Below are positions 5,877 through 6,491 of a stretch of DNA of 6,491 nucleotides, piece after piece. Both the position numbers and the translations under genes were made by a program. Below the pieces are notes generated by a model, which saw only the letters and a list, made by a program, of their open reading frames with translations, did not search any database and was not told where the DNA came from. Within the stretch, counting starts at the first letter, position 1. Each line of letters opens with the position of its first letter. The DNA is taken from the NCBI GenBank assembly GCA_903917305.1, contig CAIXAA010000614.1, forward strand, positions 1 through 6,491, written 5' to 3'. The DNA comes from an uncultured Myxococcales bacterium. Lineage in GTDB: Bacteria > Myxococcota_A > UBA9042.

Positions 5877-6491
5877 ATGGAATCCAGGCAACTTGCCGAA
5901 CATTTCGCTGGCGAACTCACGGCGCGGGAAGCCGTGCTGGCGGCGTTCCGGCACGACCTTGATGAAAAGCTCACGTTTCGCGAAGGGCTGGTGGCCCTGA
6001 GCGATCAGCGCCTGCTGGCGCGAAACGACGGCGAGCCGCTGCGCGCGTGGCCGCTGGCGCAGGTGCAGCGCCTGACCCTGACGGACCGCGGCGGTCTCGC
6101 CACCCTGGAAGCACTGGGGCAGACCGGTCTGCTGGCGCGGTGGCACTGCACGGTCGGCCATGCCAAGGATGCGGCCGCGCTCGTCGCTGCCTTCGATGGC
6201 CTGCGTTCCGGTGCGCGTGCCGGCCAACTGGACGGCGAAGAGGAAGTCGAGCACGAGATCCCCGAAGCCGTGCAAGCCCAGGAGCCGCCACGCGTCGGCA
6301 CGTTGTTCCGTCTTTTGCGCTTTGCGCGCCCGCACATGGCCTGGCTGCTGCTCGGCGTGGCGCTGACGCTCGGCTCGACGGCCGCAGGGCTGGTGCCGCC
6401 GCTGCTGACCTGGCCGCTGGTCGACGACGTGATGGCGCCGTACCAGGATCAAGTCAAGGATATCCGAGAGGATCCCCGCCTGACGGCCCCA
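5877..6491 (+). CDS. Cyanophycin-associated ABC exporter, N-terminal part (runs off window)
   Basis: The open frame runs from ATG 5877 to the window edge, giving 205 residues with no stop. Residues 1-135 are a soluble domain with alternating strands and a final helix (LALSDQRLL-like strand around 38-48, WPLAQVQRL around 58-66, then a helix at about 96-110). This pattern resembles bacterial PH-like domains, but I infer that by eye. After an acidic linker (Glu-rich, 120-136) comes RFARPHMAWLLL and a hydrophobic helix (about 154-176), then PPLLTWPLVDDV, the classic TM1 and TM1-loop pattern of type I ABC exporters with the ATPase domain at the C-terminus; the rest, including Walker motifs, lies outside. 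From memory, proteins with this arrangement next to cphA genes are annotated as cyanophycin metabolism-associated ABC transporters and often accompany a DUF1854 protein, which may lie just downstream. The transported substrate is unknown. It is transcribed away from cphA'. Confidence 0.85.
   Translation, partial: MESRQLAEHFAGELTAREAVLAAFRHDLDEKLTFREGLVALSDQRLLARNDGEPLRAWPLAQVQRLTLTDRGGLATLEALGQTGLLARWHCTVGHAKDAAALVAAFDGLRSGARAGQLDGEEEVEHEIPEAVQAQEPPRVGTLFRLLRFARPHMAWLLLGVALTLGSTAAGLVPPLLTWPLVDDVMAPYQDQVKDIREDPRLTAP

Noticed and set aside
5808..6452. 214-codon minus-strand frame opposite the ABC exporter
   Set aside because: The plus strand encodes a sensible exporter N-terminus with a membrane helix; the minus frame is Gln/Arg-rich with no motif.
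1..6491. CRISPR arrays, tRNA or rRNA genes, insertion sequences
   Set aside because: No regularly spaced repeats, transposase-like frames, terminal inverted repeats or RNA-gene patterns were found on reading both strands.

Overview
The window is GC-rich (by eye roughly two-thirds G+C), and its genes read as proteobacterial. The closest resemblance I can recall is to cyanophycin loci of Burkholderiales-type betaproteobacteria, but taxonomy cannot be settled from this stretch. It is a cyanophycin locus: two cyanophycin synthetase paralogues in tandem, facing a divergent ABC exporter of the kind linked to cyanophycin metabolism. Cyanophycin is an intracellular nitrogen/carbon reserve polymer, a poly-Asp backbone with Arg side chains.

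Layout from right to left. At 5877-6491 (+) is the 5' part of an ABC exporter gene that runs off the window; it has a cytoplasmic N-terminal domain ahead of its first membrane helix. The spacer 5648-5876 holds the divergent promoters. At 5647-3491 (-) is cphA', whose ATP-grasp half looks complete but whose Mur-ligase half is degenerate and C-terminally truncated. After 106 bp comes cphA, 3384-1018 (-), whose Mur-ligase half is complete but whose ATP-grasp half lacks about 66 residues. After 94 bp comes a ferritin-like/rubrerythrin-type diiron protein at 923-402 (-) with a strong ribosome binding site. Last, at 267-31 (-), is a small single-pass membrane protein with a proline-rich tail and no recognised function.

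A canonical CphA does both steps in one chain: the ATP-grasp domain adds Asp to the backbone and the Mur-ligase domain attaches Arg to the Asp side chain. Here each paralogue keeps one half in good order and has lost parts of the other. This suggests a division of labour, with CphA' elongating the backbone and CphA adding Arg, possibly as a hetero-oligomer. Paired cphA/cphA' genes are known in proteobacteria; the reciprocal decay, and especially the missing ATP-grasp segment in the otherwise intact CphA, is the most interesting thing in the window. The four minus-strand genes are co-directional with gaps of 94-134 bp, so one transcript or several are both possible. No cyanophycinase, isoaspartyl dipeptidase, RNA gene, mobile element or CRISPR array is visible.
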